DNA from: Hyperoodon ampullatus | Lineage: Eukaryota; Chordata; Mammalia; Artiodactyla; Ziphiidae | DNA: 64,000 nt | Assembly: GCA_949752795.1 (NCBI GenBank) | Contig: OX457074.1 | Location: 6,461,527-6,525,526, forward strand | Reading direction: 5' to 3' | Part shown: piece by piece, positions 28,837 to 40,900 of the stretch | Position numbering within the stretch: the first letter of the stretch is position 1 | Layout: every line of letters begins with the position of its first letter | Position numbers and translations under genes: made by a program | Notes under the pieces: model-generated | Told to the model about the DNA's origin: nothing | The model's database searches: none | The model's input: the letters and a program-made list of their open reading frames with translations, nothing else

Positions 28837-28842
28837 TTTATT
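28837..28842 (-). terminator. NT5C3B: candidate NT5C3B polyadenylation signal
   Basis: First AATAAA on the minus strand below the stop codon (349 nt away). It lies inside old repeat-like sequence, so use is uncertain. Confidence 0.35.
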
Positions 28843-29190
28843 TTGATCTGTTTCACATATTAGATTTGTTTGAAGAGCAGCTTCCTATGTTAAAAAATAC
28901 TGGAAAAAAGATTCCATGGACCAAATGATTCCTAAAGTGCTAACACTGTGTAGGTCCACAGTTCAGCTGGAATGGCTTTTGCTGCCCTCCGGGCTGGCAG
29001 GGCTCCCTCAAGGCTCTGGAGAACACACACCACGAAGCCAGGGAAAGGGGGAGGGAGGGGCGTGGGCCAGCAGCTCCCGGCCGCCCGGACTCTTCTCTGC
29101 AGCACAGGCAGGAGCAGTGCTCAGAGCAGAGTAGCCTTCCGGTGAAGCCCGTCCGCATCACAGCCCGCGGGGCCTGACCCCGGCCCGCCC

Positions 29191-32100
29191 TCAGGAGCCC
29201 TGCATCTCTGTCCAGTCCCTCTGCTGCAGGATGTGCTGCAGCAGCCCGTTGACCACGTCCAGCGTCTCATCCTTCTCCAGCACGATGTCATACGAGTCCA
29301 TGTAGCGCTCCCGCCGCTCCTCCACCTGCCCGGGGAGCAGAGACCGAGAGTCCCCCAGCACCCTGCCCTCCGCGTTGCCCGCTGTTGCGCACCTGGGGCT
29401 GGGGAAGAGGGCATTCAAGCTGCGACTCCCCAGGAGGAGTTCAAGGTTACCGGGAACTGCCCTTTGGAGACACAGATGGCCATGGATGCAGGCTGCCACA
29501 ATTAACCTTTGGGTCAGTGCCAAAAGGACCGTCACAACGATTAGAAACAAAAAAGATCAGATGTTACCTCTCATCTATCTGGATTGAATCTTCACAAGCC
29601 TTCAGCACCTACTGGCTGAGGGTGAGAACTGGAGGCCTTCTAGCCTGATGCCATACTGTGCCCCTCTGTGACCTTAGGTTTTCACCCCTGTCAACCTCTG
29701 GTCTGTTCCTATGCTTTCCTTCTCTAAATTATAAACCCACATCCTGAATACCAACATTTCCCATCTCATTCATGCCTTACTGGTATGATTTAGGAGGACT
29801 GGTAATCAGCCCAACCACCTTCTAAACTATGTCACCTTGGGCAAGTTACTTAACCCCCTTGCCTCAGTTTCCTCATTTGTAAACTGCGTGTAACAGTCAC
29901 TACCTCAGAGTATGACTGTACAGATGAACTGGGTTAATGTGCGCGGCACACGGTGAGCACTCGGTAAGTGTGGGCTCTGATGACGTGCTCTGACCTCTGG
30001 GTCATGCCGTGTGCTTCGTGCACAGCTGTAACCACTGGGTATTTCTTTTGTTTCCTATGAGACTATGGCTTGTGTCTGACCTCTGTGCCTCTCATACTTC
30101 ACACAGGGTCTAGCCCACAGAAGGTGTTCAATAAGCACTCGTTAACAGGAATGAAGGAGAAGCCAGCCCTGAAGAACCCGGGTCTCCTACCTACCTTGTC
30201 ATTTAGGAAGCCAATCTTGAGAATGTTCTCCACGCCAGGAACCCCATCAGCCATAGTGAGGTCCCCCATGGAGTCTCCCAGCAGGAGGATGTTGGTTTTG
30301 CCCTGAAGCTGCTCGAAGTAACCAGAGTTCTCGCACACAGAGCTGTTCTTGTTGTAGGTGTGTATCAGCTGGCCCTTGAATCCCTTTAGGAAGCCCTAAA
30401 TAATCAAGACAAGAGACAGACAGAAGGGCTACAAGGACCCATTCAGGACCAGTGTTCCACTGTCTCTGCCACAGAGGAAAGGGAATCCTGAAAGCCACAG
30501 ATAATGCCAAAACTTCATTGTGATCCAACTAGGGGTCAGCAAGCTAGGGCCTGTGGACTAGATTTGGCCTATTTTTGTAAACTGCTTTGCTGGAACACCT
30601 CCAGGTCCATTTGTTTACCTCTTGTCTACGGGTGCTTTTTTCTGTAACAGAGTAGTTGTGACAGAGATCATATTGCCCACAAAGCCCGAGACACTGACTA
30701 CCTGGTCTTTTACAGAAAAAGTTTACAACCCCTGGTTTAAACTAACAGGAACCATCAAATATTGTTGATCACCTACTCTGGTGAAAGCATGAAGCCCGTG
30801 GTACAAGCACTGCCTGGCTACATGTGCGCTAACCTCAGCTGTGGGCCACACCCTAACCACAGGTCAAAGGGATGAAAATTCCAGCCTTGGTTTTAAGGGG
30901 AAGAAGTCAGAACACGGGTGAGTCAGAGCAGCCCACCTCTGGCTCAAGAAAAACAAGTCCAAGTCCAAGCCCTTGAGTACCTAGGATGGCACACGAGCCA
31001 TGACAGTGACACGGGGCCTGGCTGAGCCCTAAACTCGGTCCTCCCTGGCAGAGTCGACTGTCAGCCAAACACCCAAGAGTGGGTCCTTCAAAAGCGACTG
31101 TCTTTAGCTGGCACTAGTAAATAAATAACTGCTGAGGGCAAAGAAGCCGGCATGCCTTCCCTCCTCCCTCCCCCATCAAGGTTAACGTTTAGGGTGAAGC
31201 ACCCTGGCTGGCGGTCCCCACCCCTCTTCCAGCCCCAGCTCACATCTTCATCAAACTCCATGTAGTTGGAGACGATGTGGATGTTCGGGTGGAACACTTT
31301 CCTCTGTCGCATGATTTCTTCCAGGATATCCCCAACGCCCGCGGAGAAGATGAAAAGGGGAACGCTGTTCTGGGAGAGGGTGTTGAAGAACGTCTTGTAT
31401 CCATCCCTGAAGTGACATGAACGGTTCTGAAACGGCATTGTCTCTGCGACTGTTCTTTATTTTCTACTTGGGTTACATTGTTAACATTTTTTTAAAAACA
31501 TTTTCAATTGTGGTATAAAATACAGAGTAAATTATTAAACTGCACTAATCTTAAGTGTTCAGCTCAGTTAATATTTACACATGTTCACACACATGTAGTT
31601 ACTGACCAGGTCAAGATGCCCTCATGTTCCTTCCCAGTCGATGCCATCGCCCCCATTTTGACGTCACATCACCATTGATTTGCTCTCCCTGTCCCTGAAC
31701 TTCATATACACCATATAACCACATTTTTTGTTTGTTTGTTTCTGGATTATTTTGCCTGAGCAAAATACAACCAGGCAGCTATCCTGAGGGAGCTTCACTG
31801 GGGAACACCTCCAACCCACCCAGGCACTTACTGGGTCTGCACGTGTCTACTCTCCTGGCTTTCCACGAGCTAGCGTCTCTCCCCAATCAGGACACACAAT
31901 CCTTGAGGGAAGGCACCCGTGTTGACTCCTTCCTCTACGTGCCCTCATCCCTCCTCCAGTAAAGAACGCTCCAGCAGACAGCTGCACTGTGAAGGCTACG
32001 GATGATCAAGGGTCCTAGGTCAGCCAACTCCCATGTCTGGATAAAGAGCACCAGTCACCATGGGGACCCCAAAAGTCTTTTTATCATTGGGAAAAATGAG

Positions 32101-35100
32101 CTAGATGCTGTTTCTTCTAGGATATGGAGCCCTGGTCATATTCACACCACATCCACTACCAGCAGACTGCATCCTAGGACACACCCAAGGATAGAAAATT
32201 CTCTGGCTGTGTCCCGAGAGGAAAAGCAAGACCTTCTCCACGTCAGCTACTCATGGTACTAGATCGCTTCTGACTCTCCCAGCAACTGACTCCTCTTCGA
32301 TCCTTCCCAGCCTCTCTTTTGTGAGCAAACCCATTCCAAACAGTCTGGCAGAAACATTTTCCAGAGCAGGCAGCTCACCTAAGCATTGCGTTGGACTCTC
32401 TCACCACCTGGGCTATCTGAAACTTCTGAATCTTCTGCTGGCACAGGAGCTCATGCGCTTTGGTCCACCTGGAAAGAGACACCCCACGAAACCCCAAATT
32501 CAAACCACTAAGTGACCTTTCTCATCTCAGGGCCGAGTCTCCTCTGGAAGTACTGACAGCGGAGGCCTCATCCTTTTCCCCAGAGCCATTTCCTGAAAGA
32601 CCCTGCTTGTCCCTAAAAGAAGAGGGTGAGACAGCAACACAGCAGCAACACAAGAGCTGGGCAAGTTGCTGCTGATGTCAAAGCTCTTCTGAATCCCTCC
32701 CTCTGTGACCCCACTCTATGGAGAACTGGGGCTTTGCCCAGTGATACTGGTTTCCTTAGGAGGGTTATTGCCCCAAAGCACTTATTGCCCCAAACTAAGG
32801 GGCTTCTAACTCATTCCAAGGATACTTGGTGAGCCCTCTATTCTAGCAGTAGCCACACGTAGCCTGGCTGTATCCGGACAATTTGTTCTAGCAGCTGGGC
32901 TTGTGGCCTTCAGTTAAGCATTCAGTAAGGTAAAGGAGCCTGCATCTGACCAAAGCTCAGGAAAAATACACCCCCGTCCAGACCAAGCATCATTGAGGGC
33001 CAGGGGCGTTTCACCACCACCATCACTCACCATTCCACCATGTCAGGTAACTTCTCTTTGATGGTCCGGTGTGGGTCAATCTCAATTGGGTAATAGTGGT
33101 GGAGGAGCGCTTTGAGCTGTGACATCCAAAGGAAGAGAAAAGCCGTTTAGTCCACATCAAGTTTTCCCCAGCAGAGTCCTACAGTCCAGCATGAGAAAAA
33201 AGTCACCTAGAAGATGCAACTTCATGTAAGGGAGTGACTGGAGCTGCAGAGCTGGCCATCCCTCTGCACTCCCGCTTCATCAGTAAGAACTGATTTAACG
33301 CTGTATTTCCCAAAATGTGGTACATTTTCTCAGGTGGTAGGCAAGATAACTTTGGGGGGTGGTACATGGATAAAAACACCTTTCATTTTAGTTGTCTGGG
33401 ATTCATTTTAATGTATGTCAGAAAAAGAAAGAAAACTAGAATAGCACACTCATGCTTTCATAAAGATTGCTTCTTTCTTTTGCAAGTTAACTGCATTCAG
33501 ATCTTTAAAAGCAGGGTAATTTACACAGATCTGGCAAAAATCATTCAAGTGAACTAGAAGACTGAAGCTTGGGACACAGCATGTTAGGGGATAACTTCAT
33601 CGCACTGCCAACGTCAGGTGGACAATCTCACGGGGAGCATCTCTGTGCACCTCCTCTGGCTAAGGTCACCTTCCACATGCCAGGACCTTCCACAATCTAG
33701 ATAGGCTGCTTCAGGGATCATGTGTCACATGGGCTCAGTCAGTAACAGTGCCCAATAAAAATGAGAACTGAGCAAAAAATTTTAATTTTGGGCTTCCCTG
33801 GTGGCGCAGTGGTTAAGAATCCGCCTGCCAATGCAGGGGCCACGGGTTCGTGCGCTGGTCCGGGAAGATCCCACATGCCGCGGAGCAACTAAGCCCGTGC
33901 GCCGCAACTACTGAGCCTGTGCTCTAGAGCCCGCGAGCCACAGCTACTGAGCCCACGTGCTTAAACTACTGAAGCCCGTGCGCCTAGAGCCCGTGCTCTG
34001 CAACAAGAGGAGCCACCGCAACGAGAAGCCCGCGCACCGCAACGAAGAGTAGCCCCCACTCGCCACAACCAGAGAAAGCCCGCGCGCAGCAACAAAGACC
34101 CAACGCGGCCAAAATAAATAAATAAATAAATTTATTTTTTAAAAAAATTTTTAATTTTAATACGTGCATGGTCTCGGAATATTATGAGATCAAATGGAGT
34201 CCCTGACCATCAGTCCAAAAGAGGGTTAAATACAAAGACTGACAAAGACAGAAAGCTCCTAAAATGTGTTAAGATTCTCAATGTTTTCTTCAGTGTGAGA
34301 ACATTTTTCTGAAAGTATAACAGAATTCAACAGAATATACATTTCTTCTTTTTAAAATTTATTTATTTTATTTTTGGCTGTGTTGGGTCTTCGTTTCTGT
34401 GCGAGGGCTTTCTCTAGTTGCGGCAAGCGGGGGCCACTCTTCATTGCGGTGAGCGGGCCTCTCACTATCGCGGCCTCTCGTTGCGGAGCACAGGCTCCAG
34501 ACGCGCAGGCTCAGTAGTTGTGGCGCACGGGCCTAGTTGCTCCGTGGCATGTGGGATCCTCCCAGACCAGGGCTCGAACCCGTGCCCCCTGCATTGGCAG
34601 GCAGATTCTCAACCATTGCGCCACCAGGGGAGCCCCCAGAATATAAATTTTTAAAAAGAAAAAAGATTTCTTACATAAATTTTGCTTTATTAATTTCTTC
34701 AGGAACCCATCAATGCCACAAATCTTAATGTTCTCTAGCTTCTTTATCCTAGAGAGGGCATCCAAACCTATTGTCTTATTTGTGGACGTAGCTCTCTGGA
34801 AGCTGCTATGATCAGGGATGTGAGGAACCAAAAAAAGTGACCTGCCAAAGGTAATCAGTGGTGCAGCCAGAATCTACCTTAAGCTGCAAGTGGCATCACC
34901 CGAGAGACAAGTGTAGAAACAGAAGAGCTATCTATAATTCACTGTCCATCCTAATAACCAGTAATCATGACAGAGTATTAGAAGATCTGACCAATATGGC
35001 AGACCAACAGACCACTTAGTAACCAATTTGGTGAACTTCATAATCAAGTGGAACTAAATGATATAGCTATTTAGCAGAAAGAGCTCAGCAACCTGCAGAG

Positions 35101-37083
35101 AAGCGAGGGGCTAGCACAGCTCTGCTCTGGCAAAGAGGACACTGATGGGAAGAACGCGTAGCAAAGTAAAATGAACTCCAAGGCTACAGGGATCGCTTTA
35201 CAATATCTGTATGCATCTTATGGAAACGGGAGTTTCATACATAGACGTTAATTCAGAAGTCTTTCTTGGTACCTGCTGCCTTACCAAGAAAATGTATACC
35301 ATCAAGGGAAGAGCATAATATAGTGGAAAGAGTTTGGGAACAGAATCAGATCTATGGGAAAACCAAGCTCTGCATCTTGCTGTATGACCTTGGGTAAGTT
35401 GCTCAAACCTCTCCAAGCCTGTTTTCCCATCTGCTAAATGGAGACAGTAATGATTCTATCCACCTCTCGGAGTTGTGGGAGGGTTACACAGCACACATCG
35501 AAGTCTCCTATTAAGTTCTATAGATAGCAGTAAGCATATTCCAACCATCCATCATCACATGTCTTGGCCAAGAAGGAAAAGCTGTCTCAGTATATTAAGA
35601 CTAGGTCCACCTGAGCATAACAACAATTTTTTAAAAAATTAATCTTCTAAGGTCTCAACCCTGGAACCTTTGGTCCTAACCAAGAACCACTGGAAGTCAT
35701 ATATGATAGCCATTTCTTTTTTTTCTTTTTTTTTTTTTTTTTGCGGTACGCGGGCCTCTCACTGCTGTGGCCTCTCCCGCTGCGGAGCACAGGCTCCGGA
35801 CGCGCAGGCTCAGCGGCCGTGGCTCACGGGCCCAGCTGCTCCGCGGCACGTGGGATCCTCCCGGATCGGGGCACGAACCCGTGTCCCCTGCATCGGCAGG
35901 CGGACTCTCAACCACTGCGCCACCAGGGAAGCCCTGATAGCCATTTCTGAGCAAAGAAGGGAGTAACCCACCTCTTTGCGGCACTCCTCACTGATGATCT
36001 TGCTGTTATCCAGAATATCTGCAAAAACACAGAACTCCTTTTACTTGCCCCTTAGAAGCCATCATCCTGTCGAGCCCAATAAAGCAAGCTAGTATGTGAC
36101 TTACTGTAAGAAGAAGGGCATCGCTTTCCATTATAGGCAAACCTGCTCAAGGTCATGTCAAAATCAGAAATGACCTAAAATGCAAAAGAGAGATGCCTAG
36201 ACAGGCTCCTTCCAGGGTGGCCCTGTGCCAGCCAGAGAGGATGATTATGGGAGTCCAAACAGCTCAGTGCCAGTCTGCGGGCAAAGCCCTGGGGGAGTTA
36301 GGAAGCGCTGAAGGAAGAACTAATCCTAGTTAGTACCTGTGCTAACCCAGAGAAGAGCCAGCCTCTCTGAGGATGGGGGTGGGGACTGCAGAATCAGGAC
36401 CCCTTCCACTCTTTCAGTAGCACCCATCTCAATGCCTTGGTCCTTCCTAAGATGCCCCCACCTTTTGGCCCATCTACACATCTGCGCCTTCTTGGGGAGC
36501 CCACCAACCTCGGCTAGTGAGGACAACAAGACCCGGAGGCCTGGTGTGGGGGTGCTTTCTGTCTAGAGCACGACCTTACTGAAAAATTTGAAATCTAGGT
36601 TTCTGGGCAGGTGGGCTCTCCCTCAAGGCAAAACAGGCTTGCCCTCGGGCACCTGGTCATTTCTAGGGGCTGAAGGCATGCTTGCAGGTGTCCGCAGCAA
36701 AGCGGGAAGGCGCACTGGGCAGGCCACATCCCTAGCCCCCCCGCGGTACCTGTAAGCGGTCTCCCCCGCCCTTGCGGAGGGCGCCCACGATCTCCTGCAC
36801 CCGCCCGGGCTGCCGCATCAGAACCGTGGCCTTCATCAGGGTGCTCACCTGTCCCGAGACCCGAGAGAACCGCTGACCCCGGCACCGCGCTGGGCCCAAG
36901 GGGAGGCCGGCGAGGCCGGGCCGGGGGCGCGGGGGACGAGCGGGGGCTCCGGCCGGGCCTGGGCGCCTACGGGCCGCAGTGGCGCGGCGAGGCCCAGGCG
37001 GCCCGGTGGGGGTCTCGGAGCGCCCGGGGGTTCGGGGCCCGCCCCACGCCGGTCTCCTCCTCCCGCCTCACCTCCTCCGCCAT
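29191..37083 (-). CDS. NT5C3B: NT5C3B, 7-methylguanosine phosphate-specific 5'-nucleotidase
   Basis: Nine exons: 37072-37083, 36750-36848, 36105-36174, 35972-36018, 33031-33116, 32379-32468, 31244-31406, 30195-30395, 29191-29325; 903 nt, 300 aa, all GT-AG. Exon 1 codes only MAEE. HAD-family motif I is DFDMTL (nucleophile Asp41, acid Asp43), motif II lies in the FIFSAG segment, and motif III is GDSMGD (Asp230, Asp234). Known role: cytosolic pyrimidine-5'-nucleotidase-like enzyme that dephosphorylates m7GMP and CMP, keeping cap-breakdown nucleotides out of the pools. Frame intact and length as in human. The last intron-bearing third is close to human except the C-terminal tail ([11 protein letters not shown]). 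SINEs occupy introns 4 and nearby; the 2.9-kb intron 4 holds three. Confidence 0.95.
29830..29985 (+). repeat. MIR fragment in NT5C3B intron 8
   Basis: 'caccttgggcaagttactta', 'cctcagtttcctcatttgta', 'acggtgagcactcggtaagt'. Confidence 0.7.
30527..30742 (+). repeat. old hAT-type DNA transposon remnant (MER class)
   Basis: Starts 'aggggtcagcaagctagggc' and ends 'acagaaaaagtttacaaccc', the terminal text of a common mammalian MER element. A related copy in the opposite orientation is at 38745-39045. Subfamily not assigned. Confidence 0.5.
31470..31745 (+). repeat. L1 (ancient, L1M-type) 3' fragment in NT5C3B intron 6
   Basis: 'aattgtggtataaaatacag', 'taagtgttcagctcagt', 'cccccattttgacg...accatataaccaca' follow an L1M 3' end in order, heavily diverged. 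Confidence 0.5.
33791..34147 (+). repeat. CHR-type long SINE in NT5C3B intron 4
   Basis: Full-length long class with (AAAT)n tail. Flanking aaattttaattttg-like text on both sides is the probable target-site duplication. Confidence 0.88.
34348..34635 (-). repeat. CHR-type SINE, recombinant-looking, in NT5C3B intron 4
   Basis: Minus-oriented; the 3' half matches the long class ('tggctgtgttgggtcttcgt') and the 5' half the standard head. Target-site duplication about cagaatatacattt near 34330-34344, repeated from 34637. Confidence 0.85.
35320..35495 (+). repeat. MIR fragment in NT5C3B intron 4
   Basis: 'gtatgaccttgggtaagttg', 'ttcccatctgctaaatggag', 'tatccacctctcggagttgt'. Confidence 0.7.
35718..35934 (-). 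repeat. CHR-2-like short SINE beside NT5C3B exon 4
   Basis: Perfect 14-bp target-site duplication tgatagccatttct at 35704-35717 and 35935-35948. The element ends 37 bp from the exon 4 donor. Confidence 0.92.
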
Positions 37084-37963
37084 GGCGCTTGCCGGCCGGT
37101 TGGCGGCGTGGGCACAAAGACCGCCCCGCGGCCCCACTGCACAGGCGTCGCTTCCTCCGGGGCGGGGCGGGGGTGAGGCGGGGGTGAGGCGGGGCGAGGG
37201 TGAGGCGGGGGGACGGGGGACGGGGGGCGGGGGGGCGGGGAGTGTCCCAAGAGGCTGGGGTTACGTGGGTGGGTGCCACTCTTTTTAGAACAAAAACACT
37301 AACCGTAATGGACGTTTCCAGGCTTAAGGTTTGCATGACCAAAAGGCCGCAGATGGGAGGGGGTGTGAAGGAGCCATAAGTGAATTCTGTTGAACATCCA
37401 GAAGGTGCTTCCTTCACGGGGCTCGCTCCTCATCACAGAAGATGAGTGACTCAGTCCAGAGGGCAGGAGGGCCCTGGACATCTGGGCCAGAATGAAAACT
37501 CATCAGCTTTACTTCTCCCTTCTGCCTCCCCTGACTCGGTTTCCTTGAACTCATGTCTCGGGAGCCAAGTGCCAAGCTGCGGAAGAAGGTAGATGGCTGC
37601 TACAGAGACGCCAAACTGAGCACCGGAAGTGGGCAGCAGGAGCTAGAGTGAATCAAAAGTCTTGTGTGGTGTTGGTGGTCACGTCCTGCTCCTGGTTGGT
37701 TGCGGAAGGTGTGGGGTGGTCTTCAGCCTGAGTGATGCCTTGGGGGAGGGGGGGAGGACAGGGACAGGAGAGAGTTCCAGAACCTGACAGCACAATGCCG
37801 AGAGTGATCTCACTGCGGGCCCAGGATTCTGGAACTTGGGCTGCCTGCTGGGCCCTGTATGAAAGATGTAATAGGAAGAAGGAGTGACAGCTGGCTAAAG
37901 GGCCCCTACAAGCCTCCCCGACACCCCAGGAGAGCAGCCTGTCTCCGCTTGTCCCAGGGTGCC
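37084..37963. promoter_or_regulatory. head-to-head promoter interval NT5C3B / KLHL10
   Basis: 880 bp separate the two divergent initiation codons. The NT5C3B side (36750-37250) is CpG-rich; the KLHL10 side is not, which fits a housekeeping promoter next to a tissue-restricted one. A 5' non-coding exon of KLHL10 may lie here, but I cannot place it. Confidence 0.5.
37143..37248 (+). repeat. G-rich tandem tract with G-quadruplex potential
   Basis: Imperfect tandem units of 'gcgggggtgag' type followed by runs of five to seven G. More than eight G-runs of at least three lie on the plus strand just upstream of NT5C3B. Confidence 0.75.
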
Positions 37964-40900
37964 ATGGAGATGGAGAGCGCGGCGGCCTCCACACGTTTCC
38001 ACCAGCCTCACATGGAGAGGAAGATGAGTGCGATGACCTGTGAGGTCTTCAACGAGCTTAGGCTAGAGGGCAAGCTCTGCGACGTGGTCATCGAGGTCAA
38101 TGGCTTTGAGTTCAATGCCCACAAGAACATCCTCTGTAGCTGCAGTTCCTACTTTAGGTATAACAGGGTTGCTGGACTAAGCCAAAAGGAGGGATGGGGC
38201 TTATTCTGAGACATTTTGGTTCATTCCATATTTCCCGCCCCATTATCTTAAGTTTAGGGACACTGTCAAAGCCCTGGGCTCCTGTAGATTGGCTCCTTTG
38301 TCTTCTGAAGAGGCACAGCTAGGGCCAGAGCCTCTTCTGTCTCGTTTTCAACTAGATTTCAACCAACTATTGGTGGGCCAGAGGCTTTTTTTCTTTGATT
38401 TTCACCCAAAGCAAACTTTGGGAAGGTTGGACACCTGTAGTGGATTTCCTACTTAAACCTAGATGACAATGCCACTTCAGCCACCCCTTAAGCCCCTGAG
38501 ACTATCTCAAACAGGGTGACAAATTAACAAGGACTGAGAGCATGGGAAGGGGGATGAGGGGAAAGAACCAAGGAAATATTTTTCAGAAGAAAAAGGGAGT
38601 TTGAGCCAAAACTATTGTAACCCAGGAAGTAAAAGACCTATTTTGTTCATGAGCTGAAAATATTTGAGTACTCGGTTCCAATGAAGATATGGTAAGTGCG
38701 TGCCACCCGTTGCTAAAAATTCTCATTCATCTAGACCTAGAGCAGGGTATACAAAAAGACCAAATAGTGGCTATTTTAAGCTTTGCAGGCCATACAGTCT
38801 CTGTCACAACTACTCCACTCTGCCTTTAGTAGGAAAGCAGCCATAGACAATACTAAATGAAAGGTATGGCTGTGTTCCAATAAAATTATTTATAAATACC
38901 GAAATTTGAATTTAATTTCCAGGTGCCACAAAATATTTTTTCCCCATTTAAAAATGTAAAAAATATTCTTAGCTCATGTGCAGTACAAAAACAAGAGTTG
39001 GGCTGAATTTGGCCGAGAGGCTGTAGGTTTTCAGACCTCTTCTCTAGAGAATTTGATCTCTGAGCCCACATTCCCTTAAACGTCCTAGAAAAAGGAAGGA
39101 AAAATATACTAGGGCGGGGACTTCTGTCCTCTGCAACACCTAGAGAAGTACCTAGCTACATAGTAGGGACCCAATAAGTTGTTGTGGAATAGTGGTCATT
39201 TTACTCATTCAATAATTATTTATTGAGTGCCTATTTTGTGACAGGTACTGGAAATAAAACAATGTACAAACATTCCTGTTCTCGTAAAGTTTACCTTCCA
39301 GTAGGGGGAACAGGCATTTAATAAATAAAATACATATGCGATCATAAGTGCTAGGGAAAAAAAGGAAGATAGAGAGTGGTCAGTGGTAATTTTAAATAGG
39401 ATTATCACTGCTGACAAAGTGACGTTTGAGCAAAGACTTCAAGGGGCTGTGGTCTTGGGAAATAACAGAGATCTTGGGGGAGCCTTCCAGGCAGAGTACA
39501 AAGCAAAGTGCAAAGATGGAAGCATCTCTGGTGTATTCAAGGAAAGCAAGGCCAGCAGGGCTGGAGCAAGGTGAGGAGGAAGGTGAGAGGAAATATGGTT
39601 AGAGAGGTATTCATGGTCCAGATCTCAGAGGTCTTTTGTAGTCCCTGGTAAGGACTTTGTATTTTACTCTGAGTAACCAGGGAAGTCAGTGGAAGGTTCT
39701 GAGCGGAAGAGGAGCATAAACTCATAAGGATCATGCTGGTGTCTGGGATAAGACTATAAACTCTGGAGGTGTCAAAAGCAGAAGCAGAGAGATCAGTTGG
39801 GAGGTTTACTCCCAATAATCTAGGCAAGAGCTGGTGGTGGCTCACACCAAGAAGGTAGCAATGAGAGAGGTGAGAAGCGATCAGATTCTGGATATGTGTT
39901 GATTGAATAATACTTGTTTTAAAAGTGTATTTGCTCAAGTTTAATTTCCTTAATTAAGATAGAATTTGGTGGGCAATGGGCTGAGACAGAAAAAGACCTG
40001 GGTCTTACTCCCAGCTCTAGATACCAGTTTCTCCATCCACAAAATGGGAAAAAGGCTACTTATCATGAAGATAGGAATAAAAGTGACCAAAGTCAAAGTT
40101 CTTGGAAAGGTTCTCTTGACAACTGTATAAAACCTACCCTCCTCCCCCCGCTTCCTCACGCCAATTTATTTCCAAATTACTTATTGTGCACACTATGTGG
40201 AAAATGTCCAAATTTTCCACAACAAGAGAAGGTGGTGGGGGGAGGGAACATGGCAAACTAGAGAGAAATATTTCAGTGACTGCTAGTTTTCCTTCTTCCA
40301 GAGCTTTGTTTACAAGTAACTGGAACAACACTGAAAAGAAGGTATACAACATCCCTGGCATTTCCCCCGACATGATGAAGCTAATTATCGAATATGCGTA
40401 CACCCGGACCATCCCCATCACACCAGACAACGTGGAGAAGCTGCTGGCTGCTGCAGACCAATTTAACATCATGGGTATTGTCAGGGGTTGCTGTGAGTTC
40501 CTCAAGGCGGAGCTGTGTTTGGAAAATTGTATCGGCATCTGCAAGTTAACAGACTACTTCTACTGCCCTGAGCTGAGGCGGAAGGCCTACATGTTCATCC
40601 TGCACAACTTTGAGGAGATGGTGAAAGTCTCAGCAGAGTTTTTAGAGCTCTCAGTCACTGAACTTAAGGATATCATTGAGAAGGATGAGCTCAACGTCAA
40701 ACAAGAAGATGCTGTATTTGAGGCCATTTTAAAATGGATTTCTCATGACCCCCAAAATAGGAAGCAGCATATTTCAGTTTTGCTACCCAAGGTCGTTTAG
40801 TTATTCTTTTGTGGGATGCTTAATTGCTTTTTTTTTTTTTTGCCTGTGCCACATGGTTTGTGGGATCTTAGTTCCACAACCAGGGATCAAACCCATGCCC

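Noticed and set aside
34348..34635. tRNA-like head sequences of the SINEs as possible tRNA genes
   Set aside because: They lack an intact cloverleaf and anticodon arm and are followed by SINE bodies and A-tails; repeats, not tRNA genes.
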